This document shows, in pieces, positions 15,994 through 25,323 of a DNA stretch of 64,000 bases; position 1 is the first letter of the stretch; each line of letters starts with the position of its first letter. The DNA is taken from NCBI GenBank assembly GCA_947166125.1, contig CAMVCW010000003.1, positions 62,001-126,000 on the forward strand. The letters are read 5' to 3'. Origin of the DNA: an uncultured Candidatus Saccharibacteria bacterium (GTDB lineage Bacteria > Patescibacteriota > Saccharimonadia > Saccharimonadales > Saccharimonadaceae). A program made the position numbers and the translations under genes. Below the pieces are notes generated by a model. It did no database searches, was not told the origin of the DNA, and saw only the letters and a list, made by a program, of their open reading frames with translations.

Positions 15994-18402
15994 TTATTTT
16001 TTAAACCTATATGCTCTAAATGTACCACTATTATCATAAAAATCACCAATTTCACCAGTTCTATCACAGTTAGAAGCCGAAGCAATATATGGCTCACCTT
16101 TTATTTCTACATACATTTCTACGTGCCCATCACTAATTCTGATATCACCAGGCTGCAATACGCCCAATTTATTTTCCACTTCTACATATTTTTCTGGATG
16201 CGCCAACATATAATTTTCCAAAGTACTCACCACACAGCATTCATAATCTTTATCCACACCAGAATAACGCATCACCGTAGTCACAAACACGTCACAGCTG
16301 GTACCAGTTTCCACACATCTATCACCCCAAGAACCAAATCCTACGTCAGACAAAGCTTTCGCGTATGCCGGTGTTGGGTTAAATGGCCCGTGTCCATGTT
16401 CTGGCCACGCCAATTCTATAGCCGTGGCATTTAAATCTCCGTTGCCACCACCGGTAGCACAGAAACTACTGCCACCTTGCCTTTTCACGGCTACATCCAC
16501 ATATTTCCAAATATCACCAGGGTCAGTATGATCATTATCCGGCACGTGCATATGCCCAAGTACGCCCTTATATTCCACAAATTCCTGATCACTCAATCTC
16601 TTAGTGCCATCCGCCCAACTCACCGAAGAGGTCAAGGGGATATCTGTTTCCTCAGAGATCGCCTGCAAAATTTTCGCCAAATAATCCCAATCTTCATCGG
16701 AAAAATTCTGCAAATATGCGTCTTCAGAAAATCCAGCACTGCTTGGCGTACTAAATCCTACAATCTCTATCTGAATTGGACCAGACTTATCATGATCCGC
16801 AATCGCTAGCGATGGTTGATAAATTGAAAAATGTTGCGACACAGTCTTTTTTCTTGGATCCAATGTGAAATGCGCCGGATATTTATTATCGCCATATGCC
16901 GCAAATCCACTCGTAGTACCTTCTGTGCTATGCAATAATATCTTGTTTGGCTTGCCATCACTTGTAATGTAACTCCCTACCGGATTTACTGGCTCTCTCA
17001 AATCATCCCTGCCAGTCACGTCTTCCCGAACCAATCCAGGAATTGAACCTTCCGCTATCCAACCATCTTCCCATTTCACACCCGTACCAGTAGGATCACA
17101 ACAAATACTAGCGCTACCATGATAATTACCAAATTTCGTTACAATCGCCTGGCCCTCCGCGGAATCTATATACTTTTGCAAAGCATCCACGGATTTTTTC
17201 ATAGACTCAATTGTGCTATACCCGGCGCCGTTTGGATCACCCTGCACCCATAGCGGGCCAATTTTTTCCAAGTATTCCTTCGGATCCGTAATTCCATGCA
17301 CCGGACTATACCAATCACTAGACAACGTTTCACCGTATTGCGCAAAACCTTCACCTAAATTCTTACCCTGAATAGTGGAACCACCTCTGTATGCATGACT
17401 AGAATCACAACCATTACCCCAAAAGTTATTCGTACCACATACTGAGTTCGGATCTTCGTATCGCATTTGTACCAAAATCGCCACCCACGGCGCACCCACC
17501 GCTTCACCAAGCTGATATGCCAAATCGCCATAATTTTCCAGTAATTTTTTCATGTTTTCTTCATCACCATCTGCCCACATCGCCGACCACTGCGAATAAT
17601 CCTCCACATCAAATACGTTCTCATTTGCATTTTTTGCTGCATAAACTGCAGAATAATCCGCGCTGCCAGCACTACCAGACGACACGCTCACGCGCATACT
17701 TGTAACTTCATTTACTGCTTCGCGTACTATCTCGGCAAGTTTTTCTGATCCAGCCGCTGTAGGGTGAATATTGTCAGACTCCATATACTTTGCAGGGTCC
17801 GCCGAAGCCGCCGCATACCAATCCATATACGAAATATTGTCATAATCCTCCGCAGCTTTTTTCACTACTTCGTTTGAGCTATTCATTTGTTTTTCCGCAA
17901 ACCCATTCGCGTAATAAATCGTCGTCAAAATAATTTTCAAATCTTTATCTTTCGTGGCATCAAGCAATTTATTTATGTCGTCATTAGTAATTCCGCCGTT
18001 ACTTCCTAATGCAAAAACCAAAATATTCTGATTTCCTATTTCCTTAATACGATCCACGCCACTCACCAACCCTGGCTGGTTTTCTGCAAACCAAATGCTA
18101 GATTGCGCATTTATAGTAATATTCGGCAACTCCTCCTTAATATAAGATTCACTCAGTACCGTGTCAGAATCACCTATCATATATACATCACTACCATCCG
18201 AATTACCATTGCCAGTAGATTCCACACAATTACCCGCTTCTGGATCATAAAAATATGAGTGGTCCAGGCTCGCCGCACGTAAATTCTCCTGCTTCAAAGC
18301 CGTCACTGGCGCCACCAAGGTAGCTAAAGAGTAAAATATAGCAGTTATTAAACACCAAAAAACTACCACCTTTTTTCTATTTTTCCGCAAAATAGAATCC
18401 AT
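15994..18402 (-). CDS. four-domain cell-wall hydrolase (SGNH esterase, glucosaminidase-like, amidase, NlpC/P60-like)
   Basis: 802 aa with an N-terminal signal/anchor helix (residues 11-33). About 70-235: SGNH domain with GDS (Ser79) and D210/H213 in SDNIHPT, as in O-acetyl-peptidoglycan esterases. About 275-425: lysozyme/glucosaminidase-like region with VQMRYED and NNFWG. About 470-640: amidase 2 fold with H491 and DHTDPGD near 624-630. About 680-802: CHAP/NlpC-like domain with C703 and H760. Together they could deacetylate glycan, cut glycan strands and cut stem peptides. Leaderless promoter; first gene of an operon. Acting on a host wall is inferred; domain order is seen. Confidence 0.8.
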   Translation of the reverse strand: MDSILRKNRKKVVVFWCLITAIFYSLATLVAPVTALKQENLRAASLDHSYFYDPEAGNCVESTGNGNSDGSDVYMIGDSDTVLSESYIKEELPNITINAQSSIWFAENQPGLVSGVDRIKEIGNQNILVFALGSNGGITNDDINKLLDATKDKDLKIILTTIYYANGFAEKQMNSSNEVVKKAAEDYDNISYMDWYAAASADPAKYMESDNIHPTAAGSEKLAEIVREAVNEVTSMRVSVSSGSAGSADYSAVYAAKNANENVFDVEDYSQWSAMWADGDEENMKKLLENYGDLAYQLGEAVGAPWVAILVQMRYEDPNSVCGTNNFWGNGCDSSHAYRGGSTIQGKNLGEGFAQYGETLSSDWYSPVHGITDPKEYLEKIGPLWVQGDPNGAGYSTIESMKKSVDALQKYIDSAEGQAIVTKFGNYHGSASICCDPTGTGVKWEDGWIAEGSIPGLVREDVTGRDDLREPVNPVGSYITSDGKPNKILLHSTEGTTSGFAAYGDNKYPAHFTLDPRKKTVSQHFSIYQPSLAIADHDKSGPIQIEIVGFSTPSSAGFSEDAYLQNFSDEDWDYLAKILQAISEETDIPLTSSVSWADGTKRLSDQEFVEYKGVLGHMHVPDNDHTDPGDIWKYVDVAVKRQGGSSFCATGGGNGDLNATAIELAWPEHGHGPFNPTPAYAKALSDVGFGSWGDRCVETGTSCDVFVTTVMRYSGVDKDYECCVVSTLENYMLAHPEKYVEVENKLGVLQPGDIRISDGHVEMYVEIKGEPYIASASNCDRTGEIGDFYDNSGTFRAYRFKK

Positions 18403-18408
18403 ACCCTA

Positions 18409-18417
18409 ATTATAGCA
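18409..18417 (-). promoter_or_regulatory. leaderless promoter of the wall-hydrolase operon
   Basis: TGC-TATAAT on the minus strand with six bases to the ATG at 18402. Confidence 0.75.
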
Positions 18418-18459
18418 CATTTTGCCTATTTTTTCAAGGTTTTACCCCAGAAATCTACA

Positions 18460-20484
18460 TTATTCAAACACCGGCAAGTCATCCGGAAACGGATCAAAAT
18501 CCCCACCAGAAAAATCATCAAAATCATCTTCGGAAAAATCCTTAAATCCATCCCCATCTTCGTCTTTATATCCCGCCGAACCATACGGGTTATATCCTAG
18601 TTCCGTCAAAAACCTTGACGGCATATTATAATTCCGACTTCCATATGAATATCTACTTGCCGCATAGGTCAAAAACAATTTTCGCATCGCCCGCGTCATT
18701 CCCACATAGGCCAGGCGTCGTTCTTCTTCTAGCCCTGCCTCATCTTCACTGGCTCGACCACTCGGAAATAAGCCTTCTTCCATTCCCACCATAAATACTA
18801 CCGGAAATTCTAGCCCCTTTGCCGCATGCAAAGTCATTAAAGTCACCGAATTTTTTACCACACTTTCATCCGCACTAGACATCAGGCTTGCATCCGCCAA
18901 AAAATCTTCCAGCTTATCATAAGCCGCCGCGTTACTTACTAAGACTTCCAAGTTCGCCATTCGCTCTTCACCGCTTGGCGTGCCGTCATCCGTCAAAGTT
19001 TTAAAATCAAAATATTCAATCACCTTTTTTACAATTTCACCCGGATTATCATCTAGTGAAATCTTTTTCACAAAATTCACTAATTTTCCAAATCCATTCT
19101 TTGCTTTTGCTGCGCTTAAAACTTCTAGAATATCCGGATTTTTCAAAGGTTCATCATCTGGTAGTGCATCAATCGCCATCAAAATTTTACCTAACGACAC
19201 TTCGCCCACTCCAGAAATCACATTTTTTACCACGCGCTCCAAACTCACTTTGTCGCGCCCACTAATTAATAATTTCAAAATCGCCAGTACATCTTTTACT
19301 TCCTTACGATCATAAAATCTCACACCACCCACAATCTTATACGGAATATGCATATTGATAAACGCTTTTTCAAAAGTATACGATTGTGCGTTCGTCCGAT
19401 ATAGCACCGCAAAATCACTATAATCCGGATACTGCCTCTGCATATTCATAATTTTAAGCGCTACATAATTTGCTTCTTCCGCCTCATCGCGCAAAGATTC
19501 AATCTCTACTGGCTCACCATTCCCAATTTCCGTAAACAAAGTTTTATCCGTCCGCGTTTTATTTTTATTAATTATTTTTTGCGATGCAGCCAGTATGCAG
19601 CCAGTAGAACGATAGTTCTGCTCTAATTTAATAACTTTTGCGCCCGGATAATCACGCTCAAAATTCAAAATATTTGTGAAATCCGCTCCTCGCCACGAAT
19701 AAATAGACTGCCAATCGTCCCCCACCACACAAATATTCTTCCGTTCATTTACCAAAAGTTTCACAATATTATATTGCACCACGTTAGTGTCCTGATATTC
19801 GTCTATCAAAATATGCTTAAACTTTTCTTGCCACTTTTTTCGTACACTTGGATTTTTTTGCAAAAGTTCCAATTCTCTCAAAAGCAGATCATCAAAATCT
19901 AGTGCCCCAACTTTAGTTTTTTCTTCTTCATATCGTCGAAAAACTTTCGCAATGTTATGCTGATTCGGATATAACGCCCCCGCCGCATATTCGTCTGGCC
20001 CATTACCTTGATTTTTCTCGCTTGAAATAATTGCCTGAATAGATTTCGGTTTCAAATTTTTATTGTCTGTTAATTTTAGATCTTTTAAAATGCGCTTAAT
20101 CAAAGAAACCTGATCATCCGCATCATATATTACAAAGTTTCTGTCCAATCCAGCCGCATCTGCTTCAATCCGCAAAATTCGCACCGCAATTCCATGAAAA
20201 GTTCCCATATACGGCATAAATGAGCGCGGCGGATCAATTTCTCCATCAGTATCCGGTTCTAATATCCCCCACAATCTTACTCGCATCTCGTTTGCGGCCT
20301 TATTAGTAAACGTCACCGCCAAAATATTACTAGGCATCACACCATGAGCTATCAAATTCGCAATCCGGTGTGTCAAGGTTTTCGTTTTACCAGATCCCGC
20401 ACCAGCAAGTATCAAAAGCGGCCCTTCCAAAGTCTCTACCGCTTCTTTTTGCGCCGGATTTAAACCTCCTAGAATCGTATCCAT
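18460..20484 (-). CDS. pcrA: UvrD/PcrA-type DNA helicase
   Basis: 674 aa. ATP-driven 3'-5' helicase of superfamily 1, used in repair and in removing proteins from DNA. Motifs in order: LNPAQKEAV (Q motif), GAGSGKTKTLTHR (Walker A, about 27-39), TFHGIA, DEYQDTN (about 230), WQSIYSWRGAD, LEQNYRS, VTLMTLHAAKGLEFPVVF and EERRLAYVGMTRA. The C-terminal 40 residues are Asp/Gly-rich (DEDGDGFKDFSEDDF), replacing the usual polymerase-binding tail. Leaderless promoter TGA-TATAAT six bases before the ATG. Confidence 0.93.
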   Translation of the reverse strand: MDTILGGLNPAQKEAVETLEGPLLILAGAGSGKTKTLTHRIANLIAHGVMPSNILAVTFTNKAANEMRVRLWGILEPDTDGEIDPPRSFMPYMGTFHGIAVRILRIEADAAGLDRNFVIYDADDQVSLIKRILKDLKLTDNKNLKPKSIQAIISSEKNQGNGPDEYAAGALYPNQHNIAKVFRRYEEEKTKVGALDFDDLLLRELELLQKNPSVRKKWQEKFKHILIDEYQDTNVVQYNIVKLLVNERKNICVVGDDWQSIYSWRGADFTNILNFERDYPGAKVIKLEQNYRSTGCILAASQKIINKNKTRTDKTLFTEIGNGEPVEIESLRDEAEEANYVALKIMNMQRQYPDYSDFAVLYRTNAQSYTFEKAFINMHIPYKIVGGVRFYDRKEVKDVLAILKLLISGRDKVSLERVVKNVISGVGEVSLGKILMAIDALPDDEPLKNPDILEVLSAAKAKNGFGKLVNFVKKISLDDNPGEIVKKVIEYFDFKTLTDDGTPSGEERMANLEVLVSNAAAYDKLEDFLADASLMSSADESVVKNSVTLMTLHAAKGLEFPVVFMVGMEEGLFPSGRASEDEAGLEEERRLAYVGMTRAMRKLFLTYAASRYSYGSRNYNMPSRFLTELGYNPYGSAGYKDEDGDGFKDFSEDDFDDFSGGDFDPFPDDLPVFE

Positions 20485-20490
20485 CCTACG

Positions 20491-20499
20491 ATTATATCA
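20491..20499 (-). promoter_or_regulatory. leaderless promoter of pcrA
   Basis: TGA-TATAAT on the minus strand, six bases before the ATG. Confidence 0.75.
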
Positions 20500-20528
20500 T
20501 ATTCTAGCTTTTCAAAATATTCATCCTG

Positions 20529-20537
20529 TGATATAAT
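20529..20537 (+). promoter_or_regulatory. leaderless promoter of HTH-murA
   Basis: TGA-TATAAT with seven bases to the ATG at 20545. Confidence 0.75.
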
Positions 20538-20544
20538 TATTCTC

Positions 20545-22095
20545 ATGAAAAAGCCTAAGACTTATCAACAAGTTATCGGTGAAACCGTAGAACACATGCG
20601 TATCAAAAAAGGTTGGACTCAAGACGAGCTTGCCAAAGCCGTCGGCTCTTCTCAATCCGCCATTCATCGCATCGAAAAAGGCGGCCAAAACATTTCCTTA
20701 GAAATGATCAAAAAACTCTCCGAAGCCTTAGGCAACCAAATCCTCTCTATCAACGATTCCGTTTCTCAAAGTTTTCGCATCCGTGGCGGCAAAGAACTCT
20801 CTGGTGAAATCACCGTCAACACATCAAAAAATGCCGCCGTTGGTCTGCTTTGCGCAGCTTTGCTTAACGAAGGTCGCACAGTACTCCACCGTGTAGCTCG
20901 CATCGAAGAAGTCTTTCGCATTATTGAAGTTTTAGAATCTATCGGCGTTAAATGCCATTGGCAAAATCGCCATCGCGATCTAGAAATTATATCACCTCGC
21001 GAATTAAAACTAGACAAAATGGATATCGAAGCCGCTCGTCGCACTCGTTCCATCATTATGTTTTTGGGGCCGCTTTTGCACCGTTTCGCAAAATTCCAGC
21101 TCCCCTACGCTGGTGGCTGCTCTCTAGGTACGCGCACCGTAGAACCTCATCTTAAGGCTTTAGAAACTTTCGGTCTTAAAGTGGACGCCGAAAGCAATAG
21201 TGGTTTTTACGAAGTAGAAGTAGATCAACGCATCCTACACGACAAAGAAGATCGTTACATTGTCCTTACCGAACGCGGCGACACCGTCACAGAAAATGTC
21301 TTAATGGCCGCCGCTCTTTTCCCAGGCAAAACTACCATCATTGGCGCCTCGCCAAATTATATGGTACAAGATGTTTGTTTCTTCTTAGAAAAACTTGGTG
21401 TTAAAATCACCGGCATCGGTACCACCACACTTACTATTTATGGTCGCCCTCGCATCAATGTAGATATCGATTATCATCTTTCCGAAGATCCTATCGAAGC
21501 CATGTCTTTCATTGCTGCAGCCCTCGTCACCAATTCAGAAATCACCCTACTTCGTGCGCCAATCGAATTTCTAGAAATTGAACTAGAAGTCCTAAAAAAC
21601 ATGCACGCCAAATTTGAAAAATCCCCTGAATATACTTCCATGAACGGTCGTACACGTCTAGTAGATCTTACCATCAAAAAATCCCAGCTCGTAGCCCCCG
21701 TAGACAAAATCCACCCTATGCCTTTCCCTGGTCTAAACATAGATAATTTGCCATTCTTTTCCGTAATCGCCGCCGTAGCCGAAGGTCGCACCCTCATCCA
21801 TGATTGGGTTTTTGAAAATCGCGCCGTCTATACTACTGAACTCGCTAATCTCAACGTCAAAGTGGAGCTTCTAGATGCCCACCGTGTTTACATTGAAGGC
21901 CCCACCAATTGGCGCTCAGCTGAACTTGTCGCTCCGCAAGCTCTCCGTCCGGCGGTCGTTATCCTAATTGGCATGCTTGCCGCACCAGGCACTTCAATCT
22001 TACGCAATATTTATCCCATCAATCGCGGCTATCAAGATTTCGCCGCCCGCCTTCGCCACCTTGGTGCCGATATCGTACCGCTTACTGGTATTTAA
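20545..22095 (+). CDS. murA: MurA with an N-terminal Xre-type HTH domain
   Basis: 516 aa. Residues 7-70 form a Cro/C1-type helix-turn-helix (GWTQDELAKAVGSSQSAIHRIEKG). From about 76 on is UDP-N-acetylglucosamine enolpyruvyl transferase: GGKELSGEITVNTSKNAA (catalytic K95, N96) and AGGCSLGTRTVEPHL with Cys192 at the place of the fosfomycin-reactive Cys of E. coli MurA. The enzyme starts peptidoglycan precursor synthesis. Fusion to a DNA-binding domain suggests an enzyme that also regulates transcription, or an enzyme-derived regulator that senses UDP-GlcNAc. The join is continuous, with no frameshift. Convergent with pgk, stops overlapping by four bases. Confidence 0.9.
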   Translation: MKKPKTYQQVIGETVEHMRIKKGWTQDELAKAVGSSQSAIHRIEKGGQNISLEMIKKLSEALGNQILSINDSVSQSFRIRGGKELSGEITVNTSKNAAVGLLCAALLNEGRTVLHRVARIEEVFRIIEVLESIGVKCHWQNRHRDLEIISPRELKLDKMDIEAARRTRSIIMFLGPLLHRFAKFQLPYAGGCSLGTRTVEPHLKALETFGLKVDAESNSGFYEVEVDQRILHDKEDRYIVLTERGDTVTENVLMAAALFPGKTTIIGASPNYMVQDVCFFLEKLGVKITGIGTTTLTIYGRPRINVDIDYHLSEDPIEAMSFIAAALVTNSEITLLRAPIEFLEIELEVLKNMHAKFEKSPEYTSMNGRTRLVDLTIKKSQLVAPVDKIHPMPFPGLNIDNLPFFSVIAAVAEGRTLIHDWVFENRAVYTTELANLNVKVELLDAHRVYIEGPTNWRSAELVAPQALRPAVVILIGMLAAPGTSILRNIYPINRGYQDFAARLRHLGADIVPLTGI

Positions 22096-23150
22096 TTCTT
22101 CTTGACCACTTCTAATCCCGGCAATTTCTTACCAGCCAAAAACTCTAGTGCTGCTCCACCACCAGTAGATACTAGCGAATATTTCAAATTCGGATGATCC
22201 TTCATCAAATTTTCTACAAACCCAGTCGTATCACCACCGCATATCACCGTTTCGGCATCTTCCTTTTCACCAATCATTTCTGCTACTATCGTAGAAGCCG
22301 TAGCATAAGCCGGGTCCTCCGCCTTGCCAAGTAATCCGTTCCAAATAATCGTTTTGGCATCAGCAATAAATCCTGTGATTTTTACTGTAGCAAATGGCCC
22401 TATATCCAACTTTGCACCATTTGTATCCTCGTCAAAATCTTCCGCCACATATATATTATTACCACCCACATATCCATCCGCCGCAATCTTGCCACCCACT
22501 GCAATTTGCCCAGCTTTATTGGCAAATTTTTCAATCAGTGGTTTTTTGTCATCTACTTTTGCCCCGCCAATTATCAAAAGTACTGGTTTTTCTGGGTTCT
22601 TTGCTACTTTTTCCAAATTTATCACTTCTTTTTCTAGCAATAATCCCATATACACCGGCAAAAACTTCGCCACCGCATCTGTAGATGCATGCGCTCTGTG
22701 TGCTACCGCAAACCCATCCTGCACATACACCTCTGCGTCTACCGCATCAATAATATTCTTAATAAAATCCGCAGAATTTCCTTCTTCACCAGCATCAAAT
22801 CGCAAATTTTCTAAAAGCACAATTTTAGCATCATCAACCTCGCCTATTTTTTCGCCTTTTTCCGGCAGTAAGCAAAAACTAATCTTCTGTCCAGGCAGTA
22901 GCTTACGTAATTCTTCTGCCACAGGTGCCAAAGTAAGCTCTGGATTATTTTTTCCTTCCGGCCGCCCAAGATGCGAAATCAAAATAATTTTCTTTGTCCC
23001 AGCTTCCAAGAGATAGCTCAAAGTCGGCAAACTCGCCCGAATTCTTAAATCGTCCGTGATTTTACCATCTTTCATCGGCACGTTATAATCTACTCGTACC
23101 AATACCACTTTATCTTTTACGTCCGCATCGCGAACCGTTAAATAACCCAT
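22092..23150 (-). CDS. pgk: phosphoglycerate kinase, short form
   Basis: 352 aa, about 40 shorter than usual. Makes ATP from 1,3-bisphosphoglycerate. Motifs: VLVRVDYNVPM near residue 16, SHLGRPEGK near 59, GGAKVDDK near 191 and the C-terminal GGGAALEFL. Second gene after pyk; ribosome site AGGAGGAAT in the nine-base gap. The two ATP-making glycolytic steps are therefore made from one mRNA. Confidence 0.95.
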   Translation of the reverse strand: MGYLTVRDADVKDKVVLVRVDYNVPMKDGKITDDLRIRASLPTLSYLLEAGTKKIILISHLGRPEGKNNPELTLAPVAEELRKLLPGQKISFCLLPEKGEKIGEVDDAKIVLLENLRFDAGEEGNSADFIKNIIDAVDAEVYVQDGFAVAHRAHASTDAVAKFLPVYMGLLLEKEVINLEKVAKNPEKPVLLIIGGAKVDDKKPLIEKFANKAGQIAVGGKIAADGYVGGNNIYVAEDFDEDTNGAKLDIGPFATVKITGFIADAKTIIWNGLLGKAEDPAYATASTIVAEMIGEKEDAETVICGGDTTGFVENLMKDHPNLKYSLVSTGGGAALEFLAGKKLPGLEVVKKN

Positions 23151-23158
23151 TATTCCTC

Positions 23159-24592
23159 CTATACGTAGCGCACTTTTATCGTATCTGTACCAATTTTATC
23201 TTTATCACCAGACACAATTACTGCCAAAAGCTCTTCTTCATCATCTTTGGTATGCAAATATTCCGAATCTTTCAATTCTTTAGCCAAATCAAATCCAAAA
23301 TCTGGAGAATATGGCCGCACAAATGCCGAATTTGCATATATTAATGCCAACTGATTTGCCGCACGAGTATTTTCGGTCACCGTAATAATTGGTACATTTG
23401 GCCGCTGCGCCGCCATCGTCATAGCCGTAAGCCCAGATGCCGTCTGACACACTATCGTATCTGCATCAATATTTTCTGCCAATCGTGCCGCAGCATTAGA
23501 AATCGCATCATAAATCCGCTCTTTCGTTACTGGTGGTCGTGAAATCGGCGCCAAACGTGAGTGATTCTGTGTATACAAAATCACCTTTTTCATCGCTTTC
23601 ACGGTTTCCAAAGGATATTTTCCGTTTGCGGTCTCATCAGAAAGCATCACCGTATCCGCGCCCTGCACTACCGCTGTTGCCACGTCCGATACTTCCGCCC
23701 GAGTCGGTTCTGGCGAATCCACCATCGAACTTAGCATTTGCGTCGCCACAATACAAAGCTTGGCATTAGCACGACACATCGCAATTAATTTACGTTGGAT
23801 AATTGGCACCACCTCAGCACCGGCTTCCACTGCCATATCACCACGCGCCACCATGATGCCGTCCGCTGCTTTTACAATTTCCTCCAAATGTTCTTCGCTT
23901 TCTATCGCTTTTTTGGTCTCAATTTTCGCTACTACTTTAGCCGTAGAACCAAGCGATTTCAAAAGCTCCTTTAATTTCACAATATCACTCGCCGACTGCA
24001 CAAAAGAAAGCGATACATAGTCATAGTCACATTTTGCACCGTATTCAATATCCGACAAATCTTTTGGCGTCAAAATATCACCGCCAAAATCCGTATCCGG
24101 CAAATTTAATCCTTTTTTAGACATAATAAAACCATCATTTAACACCTTCACTTTAATGGCTGTGTCAGACACGATATCTATTACTTCGCTTTTCACTTTA
24201 CCATCAAACATAGATAGCGGTTCACCCACCTTTACCTTTTCCGCCAAATTATATTGCACCGGCACCGTCATCCCGCCGTCATGTTCAAATCCTTCTGCTG
24301 CTTCTAGTATTAATTCATCGCCAACTTTCAAATCCAGATGATTATCTTTGATAAACCCCAAGCGGATTTTTGGCCCCTGCAAATCTTGCAAAATCGCCAC
24401 GCTGCGGCCTTTTTTCGCCGCCGCTTCACGAATCCACTGTATTTGCTGGTCGCGCTCCTCATTAGACCCATGCGAACAATTCAATCTACAACCATTCACA
24501 CCAGCCATTATTACTTCTTCAATTTTTTCAGCCGAATTCGTCGCCGGCCCAATTGTTGCCAAAATTTTTGTTCGTTTAAAAAGTTTACTCAT
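23159..24592 (-). CDS. pyk: pyruvate kinase
   Basis: 477 aa. Converts phosphoenolpyruvate and ADP to pyruvate and ATP. Motifs: TIGPAT near the start, LNCSHG, LQDLQGPKIR, the active-site stretch KIETKKAIE..IMVARGDMAVE, and ATQMLSSM. Carries a C-terminal domain of usual length. First gene of pyk-pgk; TGG-TAAACT ends seven bases before the ATG, another likely leaderless start. Confidence 0.95.
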   Translation of the reverse strand: MSKLFKRTKILATIGPATNSAEKIEEVIMAGVNGCRLNCSHGSNEERDQQIQWIREAAAKKGRSVAILQDLQGPKIRLGFIKDNHLDLKVGDELILEAAEGFEHDGGMTVPVQYNLAEKVKVGEPLSMFDGKVKSEVIDIVSDTAIKVKVLNDGFIMSKKGLNLPDTDFGGDILTPKDLSDIEYGAKCDYDYVSLSFVQSASDIVKLKELLKSLGSTAKVVAKIETKKAIESEEHLEEIVKAADGIMVARGDMAVEAGAEVVPIIQRKLIAMCRANAKLCIVATQMLSSMVDSPEPTRAEVSDVATAVVQGADTVMLSDETANGKYPLETVKAMKKVILYTQNHSRLAPISRPPVTKERIYDAISNAAARLAENIDADTIVCQTASGLTAMTMAAQRPNVPIITVTENTRAANQLALIYANSAFVRPYSPDFGFDLAKELKDSEYLHTKDDEEELLAVIVSGDKDKIGTDTIKVRYV

Positions 24593-24599
24593 ATATACT

Positions 24600-24608
24600 A
24601 GTTTACCA
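24600..24608 (-). promoter_or_regulatory. probable leaderless promoter of pyk-pgk
   Basis: TGG-TAAACT on the minus strand, seven bases before the pyk ATG; a weaker hexamer than most here. Confidence 0.55.
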
Positions 24609-24622
24609 TATCTTTAGTTTTA

Positions 24623-24631
24623 TGATAAGAT
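24623..24631 (+). promoter_or_regulatory. leaderless promoter of the 24638 gene
   Basis: TGA-TAAGAT with six bases to the ATG. Confidence 0.65.
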
Positions 24632-24637
24632 ATAGAT

Positions 24638-25093
24638 ATGGCTTATGCTAAAAATCACAGCCGCAAACTTCACGCCTCAAAGGCTCGTTTTTTAGCGTCT
24701 CGCACACCGAATCCTGCGTGCAAAATCATCCTCACAGTAATCATCTCGACCATCGCAATAGTCGCTATCGTTCTATTTTGTGTTCCATTTTTCAGTCGCG
24801 AGCATCTTACCAAATCTCAAATTTCTATCCTCGCCACCGATTATTACGAAAACTATTTTTATCCAAACGTTTTTTCCGGCGGCAAAGATATGTCCGAAGT
24901 TTTAGGCCGTTACGCAGACTCTGGCCTTGCCAAAGTTTCCTTGCGCCAATTAATTTTATCTAGCAACGATTCATCCGCCGCCAATTTACGTCAATACTGC
25001 GACGAAAATTCTACCTTTGTCCAATTTTATCCAGAAGATCCGTTTAACAAAACCTCTTACCGCACCGAATTCACCTACTCTTGCAATTTCTAA
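24638..25093 (+). CDS. single-helix membrane protein of unknown function
   Basis: 151 aa. Basic N-terminus (residues 1-29), one hydrophobic helix (30-52), then an extracellular domain of about 95 residues ending TEFTYSCNF with two Cys (YCDEN and SCNF) that could form a disulfide. Not recognised. A similar plan, with a basic N-tail, one helix and a short outer domain, recurs in several genes of the window. Leaderless start. Confidence 0.65.
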   Translation: MAYAKNHSRKLHASKARFLASRTPNPACKIILTVIISTIAIVAIVLFCVPFFSREHLTKSQISILATDYYENYFYPNVFSGGKDMSEVLGRYADSGLAKVSLRQLILSSNDSSAANLRQYCDENSTFVQFYPEDPFNKTSYRTEFTYSCNF

Positions 25094-25100
25094 CATTTCT

Positions 25101-25109
25101 TGCTATAAT
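25101..25109 (+). promoter_or_regulatory. promoter upstream of the tRNA-Glu remnant
   Basis: TGC-TATAAT about 15 bases before the remnant and 94 bases before the intact tRNA-Glu; no nearer promoter for the intact tRNA was seen. Confidence 0.6.
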
Positions 25110-25120
25110 AAAACCACTGG

Positions 25121-25187
25121 CTGGTCTCGTAGTACGGTTAGTGCAACGCAGGTTCGCACCGAGCGCAGCGAGGTTCCCTCTCCCGCC
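25121..25187 (+). pseudogene. tRNA-Glu remnant
   Basis: CTGGTCTCGTAGTA at 25121 repeats exactly at 25201. The D arm (CGGTTAGTGCA) is still readable, but the anticodon arm is replaced by an unrelated hairpin, and the end reads GGTTCCCTCTCCCGCC, like a damaged T arm. No acceptor 3' strand or CCA. Looks like a decayed tandem duplicate of tRNA-Glu. Confidence 0.7.
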
Positions 25188-25202
25188 AAAAATTAACAAT
25201 CT

Positions 25203-25277
25203 GGTCTCGTAGTATAACGGTTAGTACATCGGGTTTTCATCCCGACAACGCGGGTTCGACTCCCGCCGAGATCACCA
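25203..25277 (+). tRNA. tRNA-Glu (TTC)
   Basis: Acceptor GGTCTCG/CGAGATC, anticodon stem TCGGG/CCCGA with loop TTTTCAT (TTC), T arm CGGGTTCGACTCCCG, CCA encoded. Confidence 0.95.
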
Positions 25278-25289
25278 ATTACAAAAAAC

Positions 25290-25313
25290 AAGCCCTCCAG
25301 GCTTATTTTTTAT
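25290..25313 (+). terminator. terminator after tRNA-Glu
   Basis: AAGCC-CTCCA-GGCTT followed by ATTTTTTA. Confidence 0.8.
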
Positions 25314-25323
25314 TTCATAGCAA

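Noticed and set aside
22324-23016. 230-aa ORF opposite pgk
   Set aside because: Antisense shadow of a clear pgk gene with biased composition.
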